Assembly (NCBI GenBank): GCA_046331265.1 | Contig: JAXLRE010000001.1 | Location: forward strand, 124,001 to 188,000 | Origin: JAGPDB01 sp046331265 | Lineage (GTDB): Bacteria > Actinomycetota > Acidimicrobiia > IMCC26256 > JAGPDB01 | DNA length: 64,000 nt | Direction of reading: 5' to 3' | Shown: in pieces, positions 18,403 to 28,160 of the stretch | Layout: every line of letters begins with the position of its first letter | How positions within the stretch are numbered: position 1 is the stretch's first letter | Notes under the pieces: generated by a model | Database searches by the model: none | What the model was told of the DNA's origin: nothing | The model's input: the letters and a program-made list of their open reading frames with translations, nothing else | Position numbers and translations under genes: made by a program

Positions 18403-19023
18403 GTGAGATCATCAATTTCATCATCTTTTTTAGAACCATCTAGAATGTTGTTCTTGCTAGATGATTCACATATTAGAGAACAATTAATTGAAAAAAGTGT
18501 TGAAGCTTTCGAAAACGTATTCCGTCTCTATTCTGGTTCATGTTTATCTCTATCGAGAAAAATACTTGGAGACGAATCAAAAGCTAACGATGTTGTTCAA
18601 ACAGTTTTCGTTGATCTTTATAAATATCCAGAAAAAATTGACCCTAGCCGCGGCAGTATTCGCACATATTTACTAACAAAAACTCACTCGAAAAGTATTG
18701 ATTTAATTAGAAGTGAAAAAATACGACGCGAATATGAAAATAAAAAATCAACATCAGAAAAAGTTCAAGGAAAACATATCGAGTTGTCAATCGAAGAAGT
18801 TATCGATAACTTGTCCTTGAGTGAGCCGATGAAACAGGCACTCGAACAATTGAATTCTTTGGAACGCGAAGCACTTATTTTAAGTTATTATCAAGGTTAC
18901 ACATACCGGGAAGCTGCAAAATTATTGAATGAACCAGAAGGAACAATTAAATCACGTATTCGTAGCGCATTAAAAAAAATAAAGAAATCTATTCATGATT
19001 TCGTTCCTGAAGGAGCAAAGTAA
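18403..19023 (+). CDS. sigK: SigK-like ECF sigma factor
   Basis: 206 residues from a GTG at 18403. Region 2 includes VVQTVFVDLYKYPEKIDPSRGSIR-like sequence (about 67-90) with the RGSIRTYL stretch. Region 4 is a helix-turn-helix (about 160-195) with SLEREALILSYYQGYTYREA and PEGTIKSRIRSAL. The following gene is an RskA-type anti-sigma, overlapping by one base (TAATG). A TATATA box just upstream suggests a leaderless start; an ATG at 18445 is an alternative with loss of 14 residues. By analogy with SigK it probably controls the adjacent FAS1 lipoprotein. Confidence 0.82.
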   Translation: MRSSISSSFLEPSRMLFLLDDSHIREQLIEKSVEAFENVFRLYSGSCLSLSRKILGDESKANDVVQTVFVDLYKYPEKIDPSRGSIRTYLLTKTHSKSIDLIRSEKIRREYENKKSTSEKVQGKHIELSIEEVIDNLSLSEPMKQALEQLNSLEREALILSYYQGYTYREAAKLLNEPEGTIKSRIRSALKKIKKSIHDFVPEGAK

Positions 19024-19772
19024 TGAACGATAGCTTTTATAACCTATCCGAAAAACAACTTGAACTATTAGATCTTTATTCTGTGAATGCTTTAGAGGGT
19101 AAGGAGCTAGAAGAAGCACAAGATTTAATACTTACTAACACAGACGCAAGAAACTATCTAGATAGCAATTATGACACTTTTGCTCAGTTGCAGGACAATG
19201 AAACACCTAGTGATGTTTTATTTAAGCGAATAACTAATGAAATAGATTCAATAGAACAATCTAAGAATTCTAAGAATAAGGGCTTAAAGCAAAATAACTC
19301 ACTCCTTTCTTTCTTATCAGGCGCTGTCGCTGCTTCTATTTTGGCATTTGCATTAGCTTATGCTTTATGGCCTGTAAATAATTCAGATAAAAATAATGAT
19401 CAAAATTTTTCACTTGCAAGTCAGGTATCAGCTTTTGCGAAAGAGCCTGGAATAATCAATATTAAGTTCCATGACAACAATGGTAAAAATGGCCCGATAA
19501 TGATGATGAACCCTCAAGGTGATGTAATGGTCGATGCACGTAACGTCAACTCATTAGATGATAGCGAGACTTATCAGCTTTGGGTTGTTATTGAAGCGGA
19601 TTCTGAAATTAAGGTAATTTCTGCTGGAATTCTTGGGGGTAAACCTGGAATTTATATGACTCATATCTCAGGTAAACCAATTAAATTCGTTATTACAAAA
19701 GAAAAAGGTAATGGTGTAGAAAAATCTACTCAGAAACCATATTATTCTTCTGACACAGTAAAAAATATTTAA
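19023..19772 (+). CDS. rskA: RskA-type anti-sigma factor
   Basis: 249 residues. A short cytoplasmic N-terminal helix region (LLDLYSVNALEGKELEEAQ, about 14-32) matches the sigma-binding part of RskA proteins. A single membrane helix (about 94-117) and an external domain with YQLWVV (about 185-190) and a typical RskA C-terminal fold follow. It would hold the SigK-like factor inactive at the membrane until proteolysis. The start overlaps the sigma gene stop. It lacks the Zn-binding HxxxCxxC of other anti-sigmas, as usual for RskA. Confidence 0.82.
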   Translation: MNDSFYNLSEKQLELLDLYSVNALEGKELEEAQDLILTNTDARNYLDSNYDTFAQLQDNETPSDVLFKRITNEIDSIEQSKNSKNKGLKQNNSLLSFLSGAVAASILAFALAYALWPVNNSDKNNDQNFSLASQVSAFAKEPGIINIKFHDNNGKNGPIMMMNPQGDVMVDARNVNSLDDSETYQLWVVIEADSEIKVISAGILGGKPGIYMTHISGKPIKFVITKEKGNGVEKSTQKPYYSSDTVKNI

Positions 19773-19788
19773 TTTTCAAACTACATCT

Positions 19789-21312
19789 TTATCGTTCTGG
19801 ACCTTCAATTGCTTTGACTGGAGGAACAATCTTAAATCTATATGTCACATCTGATGGTAACGCATCTTTGAAGACTTCTGATCTTGCAAATAGCTGAGTG
19901 TCAGCTGCATCACTTAGTCGTTTTACTTCTTCAACTTCAACAACAAGAACTGTGTTACCTTCATCTTCAGCAACATATGCAACAGTATTAGTTCCAGGTA
20001 CGCCTTGGATTGCTTCAAGAGCTTGAGATACTAATGACTCAGCTTCTGCTGACTCTACGCGTGGCAATGCTCTTAATTCTTCAATATTTGATGTAACAAC
20101 TTTAGGCATTTGATCATGATATGCATGTAATTGAGCAAACGGGACAGTTATAAAATCTAAACCATCTCTGTCAGGGAAGAATAGCCTTACATCACATTGA
20201 TTTTCTTCAACGAATTCCAATAATTCACGGATTGTTTTTTGTGGCTTGTCAGGGCTATGTATTGTTTTGTCAAATGAACGTAACCACATGGACTCATCTA
20301 GATAGATGTCAACCCCGTCCTTAGTGACTATATATTCATCATCAAGATCGAAATGTAAGAACAAATCAAAATCTTCGTCATCTAAAACTTCTTTTGGCAA
20401 AGCATCATAATTTCTAGATTCAAAAGCTTGTGCTAAATGTTTTACCAAAGGATGATCCATTGTACGCTTTTTGCTTCTAATTTTCTTTGTGATTTCTGCA
20501 CATATAAAGCCATCATCGACAGTTATTTCTTTAGGCTTATTTTTTTCACGCCTTTGTGATCTTGGTCTTTCAGGCTTATTCGGTTCAGGTCGCGCCTTCT
20601 CTGCTTTAGCCTCAGCTACGTCTATTTCATAAATAGTGTAGAAAGGAACAGGATGTCCAAACCTTACTTGAAGTCTCCTATTTGCCATATCAACTTTTTT
20701 AACTTCCGCTGCAGTTAAACCTTTTTCTCGTTTAAAAGTGATAACTAGTTCCTCCGCAAACATCATGTCACGATTAGCAACTACAACTTCTGCCCCTAAT
20801 TCTTTTCCTAGTTTTTCAAAAGTGTCACGAATTATTTTCATTTTTTTCGAAGGAAACGGATCTTTTAATACTGGACGACTTAATAAAAAGTCAACAGATG
20901 ACACTTTAGGAACACCTTGTTTCAAGTAGTCATCATATTTGCTTACAAAAAATGTTGGAATTGGTAGCTTTTCATCTTTACCGCCATCAACGTATCTAAA
21001 TTCAATTCCGAATTTTCCAGCAAGTTTTTCTGTTAAATCTGATCCTGTGATTTCTTCAATTTCGTAACCTGGATATTGCTCAGCTAAAGCTCGTTCAACA
21101 TCATTTCGATCAATAAACACAACAAATAAATTTTGTGGCTCTCGGCGCCAGTTTGATTGTGTCTCAAGATATTCAAATTGATTATCTCCGGTTGGCTTTT
21201 TTAAAAGATAAAGTGTTGCGTTATACGAATCATCACCCATTGGAGATGGAATTTGCAAAATGGCATCATTGGCACAATGAGAACCATAAGCGTTATATCT
21301 TGAATCATCCAT
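19789..21312 (-). CDS. Unrecognised 507-residue soluble protein
   Basis: No signal peptide or membrane segment. Three parts can be seen: an alpha/beta N-terminal half, a very basic Pro/Arg/Lys linker (about 236-258), and an acidic C-terminal half rich in Asp, Glu and Phe (for example DDEDFDLFLHFDLDDEYIV). The composition suggests a multidomain cytoplasmic protein that may bind nucleic acid or a partner through the basic linker. I do not recognise a family. It is transcribed from just after the 5S terminator and is convergent with rskA, 16 bases away. Confidence 0.65.
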   Translation of the reverse strand: MDDSRYNAYGSHCANDAILQIPSPMGDDSYNATLYLLKKPTGDNQFEYLETQSNWRREPQNLFVVFIDRNDVERALAEQYPGYEIEEITGSDLTEKLAGKFGIEFRYVDGGKDEKLPIPTFFVSKYDDYLKQGVPKVSSVDFLLSRPVLKDPFPSKKMKIIRDTFEKLGKELGAEVVVANRDMMFAEELVITFKREKGLTAAEVKKVDMANRRLQVRFGHPVPFYTIYEIDVAEAKAEKARPEPNKPERPRSQRREKNKPKEITVDDGFICAEITKKIRSKKRTMDHPLVKHLAQAFESRNYDALPKEVLDDEDFDLFLHFDLDDEYIVTKDGVDIYLDESMWLRSFDKTIHSPDKPQKTIRELLEFVEENQCDVRLFFPDRDGLDFITVPFAQLHAYHDQMPKVVTSNIEELRALPRVESAEAESLVSQALEAIQGVPGTNTVAYVAEDEGNTVLVVEVEEVKRLSDAADTQLFARSEVFKDALPSDVTYRFKIVPPVKAIEGPER

Positions 21313-21364
21313 AATGTTCCTTTAAAGAAGAATGTCTATTATAGTGGAGATATAAAGTTGTGTA

Positions 21365-21400
21365 AAAATAGAAAAACCCCGACCATTTCTGATCGGGGTT
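21365..21400 (-). terminator. Terminator of the 23S-5S unit
   Basis: AACCCCGA pairs with TCGGGGTT (21375-21400) and the minus strand then runs into T-rich sequence. The 3' arm and loop (CAGAAATGGTCGGG) are identical to those of the 16S terminator at 32993-33016. Confidence 0.92.
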
Positions 21401-21410
21401 AAATTAAAAA

Positions 21411-21528
21411 CCCGGCGGCGTCCTACTCTCCCAGGGGGTAACCCCCCAAGTACCATCGGCGCTGGAGATCTTCACTTCTGTGTTCGGAATGGGAACAGGT
21501 GTTACCTCTCCGCTATCACCACCGGAAA
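21411..21528 (-). rRNA. rrf: 5S ribosomal RNA
   Basis: A 118-base segment with the standard 5S features: paired ends (ATTTCCGGTGG near the 5' end and CCGCCGGG at the 3' end), the CCGAACACAGAAGTGAAG-like loop B/C region and the TGGGAGAGTAGGACG 3' portion. It lies about 75 bases after the 23S gene and just before an intrinsic terminator. Ends are approximate. Confidence 0.95.
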
Positions 21529-21907
21529 TCTATAACGTTGCATCGCGTAACGCGATTAACAACTCAATAGCAAGCACGTACATCTTTGGATATTTTGGAT
21601 AAAAACTCAAGTCCTCGACCGATTAGTACCAGTCAGCTGAAGACATCACTGTCCTTACACTTCTGGCCTATCAACCTCATAGTCTATAAGGGGTCTTACC
21701 ACGTTAACCGTGTGAGAAATCTAATCTTGGAGCAAGTTTCACGCTTAGATGCTTTCAGCGTTTATCTTTCCCGTGGGTCGCTAAACAGCCATGCCTTTGG
21801 CAAGACAACTGTCACACAAGAGCCACGTCCATTCCGGTCCTCTCGTACTAGGAACAGATCTCCTCAAATTTCTTACGCCCACACCGGATAGGGACCGAAC
21901 TGTCTCG

Positions 21908-21966
<59 letters not shown>

Positions 21967-21976
21967 GTTGCTACAC

Positions 21977-22013
<37 letters not shown>

Positions 22014-22045
22014 TTTGCCGTCTATGTGAACTATTGGGCAAAATG

Positions 22046-22078
<33 letters not shown>

Positions 22079-22234
22079 AATCAACGGCCCTTCCACAAGG
22101 AACCGCTGGGTCACTAAACCCGACTTTCGTCCCTGCTTGACTTGTAGGTCTCGCAGTCAACCATACTTATACTTTTGCGCTCAACGCCTGATTGCCAACC
22201 AGGCTGAGTATAGCTTTGGACGCCTCCGTTACGC

Positions 22235-22266
<32 letters not shown>

Positions 22267-22526
22267 ACCTGACGCTGTCCCAAAACCCGATCTAGGGCTT
22301 GTGGTGAGAGGTCCCGATACAAACAGGGTGGTATTTCAAGGATGACTCCACCAAAGCTGACGCCTCGGCTTCAAAGTCTCCCACCTATCCTACACAGTCT
22401 GTACCAAAACCCAACATCAAGTTGCAGTAAAGGTGCACGGGGTCTTACCGTCCTGGTGCGGGTAACGAGCATCTTTACTCGTATTGCAATTTCGCCGAGT
22501 CTCCGGTTGAGACAGTAGCCAAGTCG

Positions 22527-22581
<55 letters not shown>

Positions 22582-23309
22582 CAATTTTGTTACTACTGAT
22601 ATAAATCAGTGGCTCATACATTTCTGATGAACTCTCTATGTCGCCATAGAGTTCGGACTATATCTTCACCACTTGCGCGTTGCTTGTGGGCTTATCGTGT
22701 AGTCTCTGAGGATCCTCAAGGATCGTCTCAATAGTTCTTGCTCTTTGCTTACCGTTTTTATTCATTGTATAAACAACATTAACTAAACGAACGAATTCGT
22801 TATAGTTACGTGATTTACTGCTGCGTATTGATTGAACTACATCTTTAAACTTTAAAAAGTCTTGATGTTTTATCAAAAGAGGGTATTTCTCAAAATGAGG
22901 AATTATCTTCTGTAAAATAAGTTCTGATCCATACGTGTTGTAAACCAAAACAGTTGACGTTTTCGACTTTCGCCGAACTCGTCCACAAGAGAAAAACTCT
23001 ATAAACGCATTAAGAACATCCGCATGATCTTCGTGTTGACTTATTTGAAAGCATGGCAATAATTGCCAGCCAAATGGAGCCATTGGATTTCGATGAATTG
23101 AAACAGAGAAGCAACCTTCTCCATCTACAAAACCTGAGACCCAACTTGGATCAAGCGTGATCGTTTGAGTTTCCTGCTGATTGTCCGCACTAGACAGATT
23201 TTTACTAAACATGTTTTAACTCTATAAAAGAGCTACGACATTTTGAGTACTGCTAGATACACCGGACGTTCCAGCATATAGATAAGTTTTAAAACGGCCA
23301 TTCAAAACA
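22582..23309 (-). mobile_element. Group I intron in 23S helix 69 (position L1923)
   Basis: The 728-base insert splits the conserved exon sequence AACGGT|CCTAAGG, so the last 5' exon base equals E. coli U1923, the insertion site of the I-CeuI intron. Group I hallmarks are visible: exon AACGGU pairs with GCCGUU just inside the intron, with the U-G wobble at the splice site (P1); the intron ends in G. P (TGCTGGAA near 23270) and Q (AATCAGCAGG) form P4. R (CAGAGACTACACGATAAGC, 22688-22708) and S (AAGATATAGTCC, 22655-22666) are almost consensus, and a CTCTATG-GCGA-CATAGAG hairpin serves as P9. Confidence 0.92.
22658..23212 (-). CDS. LAGLIDADG homing endonuclease of the 23S intron
   Basis: 184 residues with a single LAGLIDADG motif (GFVDGEGCFSV, about 26-36), so it should act as a homodimer like I-CreI and I-CeuI. 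Later motifs FQISQHEDHADVL, the tail QRLHDK and many basic residues fit the family. It would cut intron-less 23S genes at the conserved TAACTATAACGGTCCTAAGG site and drive intron spread. The frame is unusual in running through the ribozyme core: its first codons carry the Q element, its last codons carry R, and its TAG stop lies inside S (22658-22660). Protein and RNA are thus constrained together. Confidence 0.9.
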   Translation of the reverse strand: MFSKNLSSADNQQETQTITLDPSWVSGFVDGEGCFSVSIHRNPMAPFGWQLLPCFQISQHEDHADVLNAFIEFFSCGRVRRKSKTSTVLVYNTYGSELILQKIIPHFEKYPLLIKHQDFLKFKDVVQSIRSSKSRNYNEFVRLVNVVYTMNKNGKQRARTIETILEDPQRLHDKPTSNAQVVKI

Positions 23310-23313
23310 ACCG

Positions 23314-23344
<31 letters not shown>

Positions 23345-24185
23345 AGGTTCAAAGCTTCGCCTTACGGCTAACCTCTCCCCGTGACCTTCCAGCATTGGGC
23401 AGGCGTCAGTGCATATACAGCGCCTTACGGCTTAGCATGCACCTGTGTTTTTGGTAAACAGTCGCTTGGCTCTAGTCACTGCGGCCTCCTCGAGCTAAAC
23501 ACGCGAAGTGTATCACTCTATCGAGGCCCCCCTTATCCCGAAGTTACGGGGGCATTTTGCCGAGTTCCTTAACCAGAGTTATCTCGCTCTCCTTAGTATT
23601 CTCTACTTATCCACCAGTGTCGGTTTGGGGTACGGGCACCATATGAACTCACCGCTAGGCTTTTCTTGGCAGCATAGGATCAGTCACTTCGACAAAAACG
23701 TCTCGGCATCGTATCTCAGGATATATGTGCAACGGATTTTCCTATCACACTCCCTACATACTTACCCCAGGATAACCATCACCTGGGATGACCTACCTTC
23801 CTGCGTCCCCCTACGGTTACCACGGGTCAACAGGTTCGTTTCGCTCCGAAGAGCAGCCACTTAGCATATTGACTTAGGTTGGGCGCGAATATGGTGGTAC
23901 TGGAATATCAACCAGTTGTGCATCGACTACGCCTTTCGGCCTCGCCTTAGCTCCCGACTAACCCTGGGCGGATGAACCTTGCCCAGGAACCCTTGGATAT
24001 TCGGAGGAAGGGTTCCTCCCCCTTCGTTCGCTACTCATGCCAGCATTCTCACTCGAGTCCGCTCCAGCCATCGTTATCAATGACCTTCACTGCCGAACTC
24101 GACGCTCCCCTACCCATCAACAAAAAATGTCAATGACGCAACTTCGGTTTTATGCTTGAGCCCCGTTACATTGTCCGCGCAAGAA

Positions 24186-24216
<31 letters not shown>

Positions 24217-24646
24217 TAAGGATGGCTGCTTCTGAGCCAACCTCCTGGCTGTCTAGGCATTCTCACATCGTTTACCACTGAGCATAAAATTTGGGACCTT
24301 AGTTGGCGTTCTGGGCTGTTTCCCTCTCGACCATGAAGCTTAGCCCCCACGGTCTCACTGCCATATTCTAAAGTACCGGCATTCGGAGTTTGGCTGGTGT
24401 CGGTAAGCTTGTAGGCCCCCTAAACCATCCAGTAGCTCTACCTCCGGCACTAAACATATGACGCTGCACCTAAATGCATTTCGGGGAGAACCAGCTATCA
24501 CCGAGTTTGATTGGCCTTTCACCCCTATCCACAGCTCATCCCCCCTAATTGCAACTAGGGTGGGTTCGGCCCTCCACGAAGTCTTACCTCCGCTTCAGCC
24601 TGGCCATGGATAGATCACTCGGCTTCGGGTCTACAGCATGCGACTA

Positions 24647-24680
<34 letters not shown>

Positions 24681-25410
24681 CCGTCTCTCGACTTAACCTT
24701 GCCACATACCGTAACTCGCTGGCTCATTCTTCAAAAGGCACGCTATTGAGACATAGAACAAGTTCTATGCGACTCTTTAACGGTTTGTAAATCAACGGTT
24801 TCAGGTTCTATTTCACTCCCCTCCCGGGGTTCTTTTCACCCTTCCCTCACGGTACTAGTACACTATCGGTCGCTAGAATGTATTTAGCCTTACGAGGTGG
24901 TCCTCGTAGATTCACACGGACTTTCTCGGGTCCCGTGCTACTCGGGTGTTTGATTCGAAGATTTATACATTTCACATACGGGACCATTACCCTCTGCGGT
25001 GTACCTTTCCAGAGTACTTCTGTTATGCATAAATTTTGTAACTTCGTGAACGATCAGGCGCTCGTTCGTATCAAATCCCACAACCTCCATAATGCATCGC
25101 CGCCAGGCTATATCACACTATGAATTTAGGCTATTCCCTCTTCGCTCGCCGCTACTAAGGGAATCGCAATTGCTTTCTTTTCCTTGGGGTACTGAGATGT
25201 TTCAATTCGCCCAGTTCCCTTGAACGTACCTATGGCCTTTCGGTTTTCAGTACGTCATAATTACGGTTTAACGTAAATAGGTTTTCCTATTCGGAGATCC
25301 TCGAGTTATAACGCTTGGTCGACAACTCCTCGAGGCTTATCGCAGTCACCCACGTCCTTCTTCGGCATCTAGCGCCAAGGCATCCGCCGTTGACTCTTTG
25401 TAGCTTGAGT

Positions 25411-25823
25411 ATTTGTTTCCAAAATGGATTTATCTTTGATATTGCTTTACGAGTATTACGATACAAATAAATTTGAATGTAATACTTCGTTACCCATACT
25501 TAATCTTAAAAAACTTTAAGACCTCGTATGTGGTTAAAATCACGAGTCATCTTTTTCCAAAGATGCTCGTGCTCGCTATTCAGTTGTCAAAATACAACAT
25601 TAAAAAATGCTATTTGGGATCCGTTCGAAGTTTTATCTCCTCAAACCATTGCCCTGTGTTCTTCGATCCTTCGAAGAGAGATCCGCATAAAACAGTTAAT
25701 CTGTTTATCTGCAGCTAGAACAATTTAGTCGATCAGTTGGCTGTAGTCAAAGCCGGGCGAAAATATTCTTAGAATATGACCACAAAATAATTTCGCCTGG
25801 CCGACTTAGGAATGAATATACCT
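25411..25823 (-). promoter_or_regulatory. Leader and control region of the 23S-5S unit
   Basis: This gap of about 410 bases holds no gene. Downstream of the promoter the minus strand carries several hairpins. One is ACGAGtCATCTTT/AAAGATGcTCGT near 25541-25568. It also carries a segment reading GACAACTGAATAGCGAGC followed by ACGAGCATCTTTGG. That segment looks like the piece normally found in the 16S-23S spacer of Actinobacteria. No tRNA is present. The spacer remnant supports descent from a linked operon. Confidence 0.7.
25722..25750 (-). promoter_or_regulatory. rRNA-type promoter of 23S-5S
   Basis: On the minus strand TTGACT (25745-25750) is 17 bases from TAAATT (25722-25727). The block GCCCGGCTTTGACT and the early transcribed TTCTAGCTGC are identical to those of the 16S promoter, so both promoters have a common origin. 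Confidence 0.88.
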
Positions 25824-27373
25824 CTACAACAGCATTTTTCGCTTTCGCCTTGTTGCAAAAAAGAAAGCAAAACCGCTTGCAAGCAATGTGAAAATCGTTA
25901 CCATTTGAAGTTCAAAGTTGCCACCTGTCGTGGCAAGATCGCCCGCAGTCGTAGGAGAATATCCAAGTGATGCTGGATCAACGATAACTCCATTAACTGT
26001 CTGGTCATTGTCGTAGGTTCCTCCGTCAGTAATTGAATATGTAACCATGATCACATTCTTTCCACCAATCGCTACATCTTGTACAGATGCTCCTTGCAAC
26101 GTGATGTAAGTGTCATTGTAAGAAAGATATTTACGAGGGATGTAATCTTTGGCTGTTCCACTCAAACCGTGAAAATACATTTGCACAGTAACCGTTGGTT
26201 GAGGACATTCAATTTCAAATCCAAAAAAGTTTGCCGGGTAATTGTATTTAGCATCCTTAGCATCGAATCCATCTTCATCCCCTACAAAACCAGCACCAAA
26301 ATCACAGTTCTCGGGATGCACAAAACTCACCCACGTTTGAGGAGTTAAATTTGTGAGAGTGGTATGAACATTACTTTGCTCTGCGTCAACGATGCCATCA
26401 CCGTTTCCGTCACCATTATTTGGTGGAGTGAGTTCTTCACCAGGAACGCTTGTCGAGGTTGAAGTGCTCGTCGATGTTGAAGTACTTGTCGATGAAGTTG
26501 GTTCTTCAGATTCTTCGTAGGAAAGAGTGACGTGAGGGCTTCCTCCTTCAGCCCGAAAAGCATCAACATCATAAATATCTGAATTAATAAAGGTCGCGCC
26601 AGCTCCGCCGCCGCCGCCAGCCATGATACCTCCGGCACCACCGCCGCCGCCGTAAAAGCCTGCGCCACCACCGCCGCCTCCGGCTGCGTTCGATTCTTCA
26701 GAGTTACCGCCGGCACCACCGTCAAGTCCAGTTCCACCATCGCCCATTGAACCCGGGCCAAAATAGAGTCCACCACCCCCTGCGGAATCAGGCGATCCAC
26801 CTTCACCTCCGCTGCTCGTAGCCTCGTATGCATCAATTCCATCCTGGCCAGTTTCACCCGAAACTCCATCATCTAAAGCATTTCCTCCTTCACCACCATA
26901 ATAGGGACAACCATCTTCATCCGTTCCGCCGGCGCCACCGCCTCCAGCTCCCGCGGCGGATACAATATTGTCATTATCTTCACCATTGAGGTATAAATAA
27001 CTTGCATCACCACCGTTACCTCCTCCGACAGAGCCGCCGAGGCCACCGTAGGACGGAGAATCGCTCCCATCTTCACCGACGACAACAGTTAGCTCATCGC
27101 CTTCTTCTACCGACAATGTTCCTTGAATGACTGCACCTGCTCCGCCACTTCCGGCGCACAGACCATCTCCATCTTGACCGTCACCTGCTTGCAGCTCGAA
27201 TGTCACCTCTGTCACTCCGGCTGGAATGGTAATTGTTTGTACATCGCCCGCAGTCGTGTATGACTGTGAAAAAGCAGACGCTCCTGTTGCTGAAAGAACA
27301 ACAGTGGCTCAAGCAATTAATGCGCTTGTACAGAGAACCGATCCAAAGCGAATGTATTTTTTATGTGTGGCAT
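25824..27373 (-). pseudogene. Gly-rich sortase-anchored surface protein with broken signal peptide
   Basis: An open frame from 27308 encodes a very Gly/Ala-rich domain (about 200 residues), an STSTSTS linker, a beta-rich domain, then LATTG, a hydrophobic helix and RRKRK. This is an LAXTG-type signal of class E sortases. The N-terminal signal peptide is visible but damaged. GAGGA at about 27379-27383 precedes ATG at 27373; one extra A in the following A-run would give MPHIKKYIRFGSVLCTSALIA, and an in-frame TGA (27309-27311) then interrupts before ATVVLSATGASA. A GTG at 27215 would give a protein without a signal. Two lesions suggest decay or sequence error. Confidence 0.78.
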
Positions 27374-27427
27374 GGGGTCCTCAAATTTATAGATCTTTTA
27401 CGAATACGTACAACACTACTATTTCCA

Positions 27428-28144
27428 TTAGGAGCTAGCGCTTAATTCATTCTCCTTTTCTATAGTTTTTGGAAACAAAATATTATTCTCTTTGTGCACA
27501 TGAACATGCGTATCGGACTCGAGTGCTTGCAAATTCGCGAACAGCGTTTGATAGCTGGTGCACGCGTCATCGGGTAACTCATAATTATTCGTGAGCTTGC
27601 GTAACTTTTCAAGAAATTCACCTGTGGCATCATGCTCGGCACACATTACACTCACGGGATTTCTCACTGTGCCAAATGGTACTGGCGGAAGCGTCGTCGC
27701 GTGAGCGATCTGGCGGATAAAAGGAAAAAGCATCTTCTCTTCCTTCATCATATGTGATTCAAAATCGACATAGAGTTCCTTCATCATCATTGTGAGTTCG
27801 ACAAGCTCGGGGTGATTTCGTCCATGCGCGTTCTCAACTTTTTCTGCGAGCTTACACAGCCGAGGTAATTCCTCATGCAGATATGCATGGTGTGTTGATT
27901 CAATTCGGTCTGCCAACTCATCAATTTCGATCGTTGCCCAATCGACGCCATCGTCTTCGTAACCGATTGCTGCAAGTGTCTCAACGACCTCGCCAACGTT
28001 TAAATCTGCTTTTTCTATCGCGTCGATAAGCTTTGCTTGTCCGCCACAACAGTAATCAAATCCAAATTTTTCCATAGGAGCTGCAAGTGCGGGATTCGCT
28101 AAAACAAGGTCTGCAAGTTTTGATTCAGTGTCAATTATTGTCAT
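27428..28144 (-). CDS. ric: RIC/ScdA-type di-iron iron-sulfur cluster repair protein
   Basis: 238 residues. The N-terminal ScdA_N domain (about 1-55) has the FGFDYCCGG Cys pair. The C-terminal hemerythrin-like domain supplies iron ligands in STHHAYLHEE, NHPEL, FESHMMKEE, CAEHDATGEF and HVHVHKENN. These proteins repair Fe-S clusters damaged by nitric oxide or oxidative stress. It is followed downstream by the broken surface-protein gene and preceded by a YwiC-like gene. A NO-sensor-like Rrf2 regulator and a NO-producing nitrite reductase lie within 2 kb, which fits a role in NO defence. Confidence 0.92.
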   Translation of the reverse strand: MTIIDTESKLADLVLANPALAAPMEKFGFDYCCGGQAKLIDAIEKADLNVGEVVETLAAIGYEDDGVDWATIEIDELADRIESTHHAYLHEELPRLCKLAEKVENAHGRNHPELVELTMMMKELYVDFESHMMKEEKMLFPFIRQIAHATTLPPVPFGTVRNPVSVMCAEHDATGEFLEKLRKLTNNYELPDDACTSYQTLFANLQALESDTHVHVHKENNILFPKTIEKENELSASS

Positions 28145-28160
28145 TTTATATTCTCCTTTG

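Noticed and set aside
25411..25823. tRNA-Ile or tRNA-Ala in the 23S leader
   Set aside because: No cloverleaf with GTTCGAATC-like loop or anticodon stem found; the stems present are simple hairpins.
26345..26872. 175-codon frame inside the Gly-rich gene
   Set aside because: A shadow frame of repeated GGN codons; composition and lack of start signals argue against it, and the LAXTG frame explains the region.
27309..27311. TGA read as Trp or selenocysteine in the surface protein
   Set aside because: Other genes here end at TGA (steA, steB), no SECIS-like hairpin is obvious, and the frame also needs an indel upstream.
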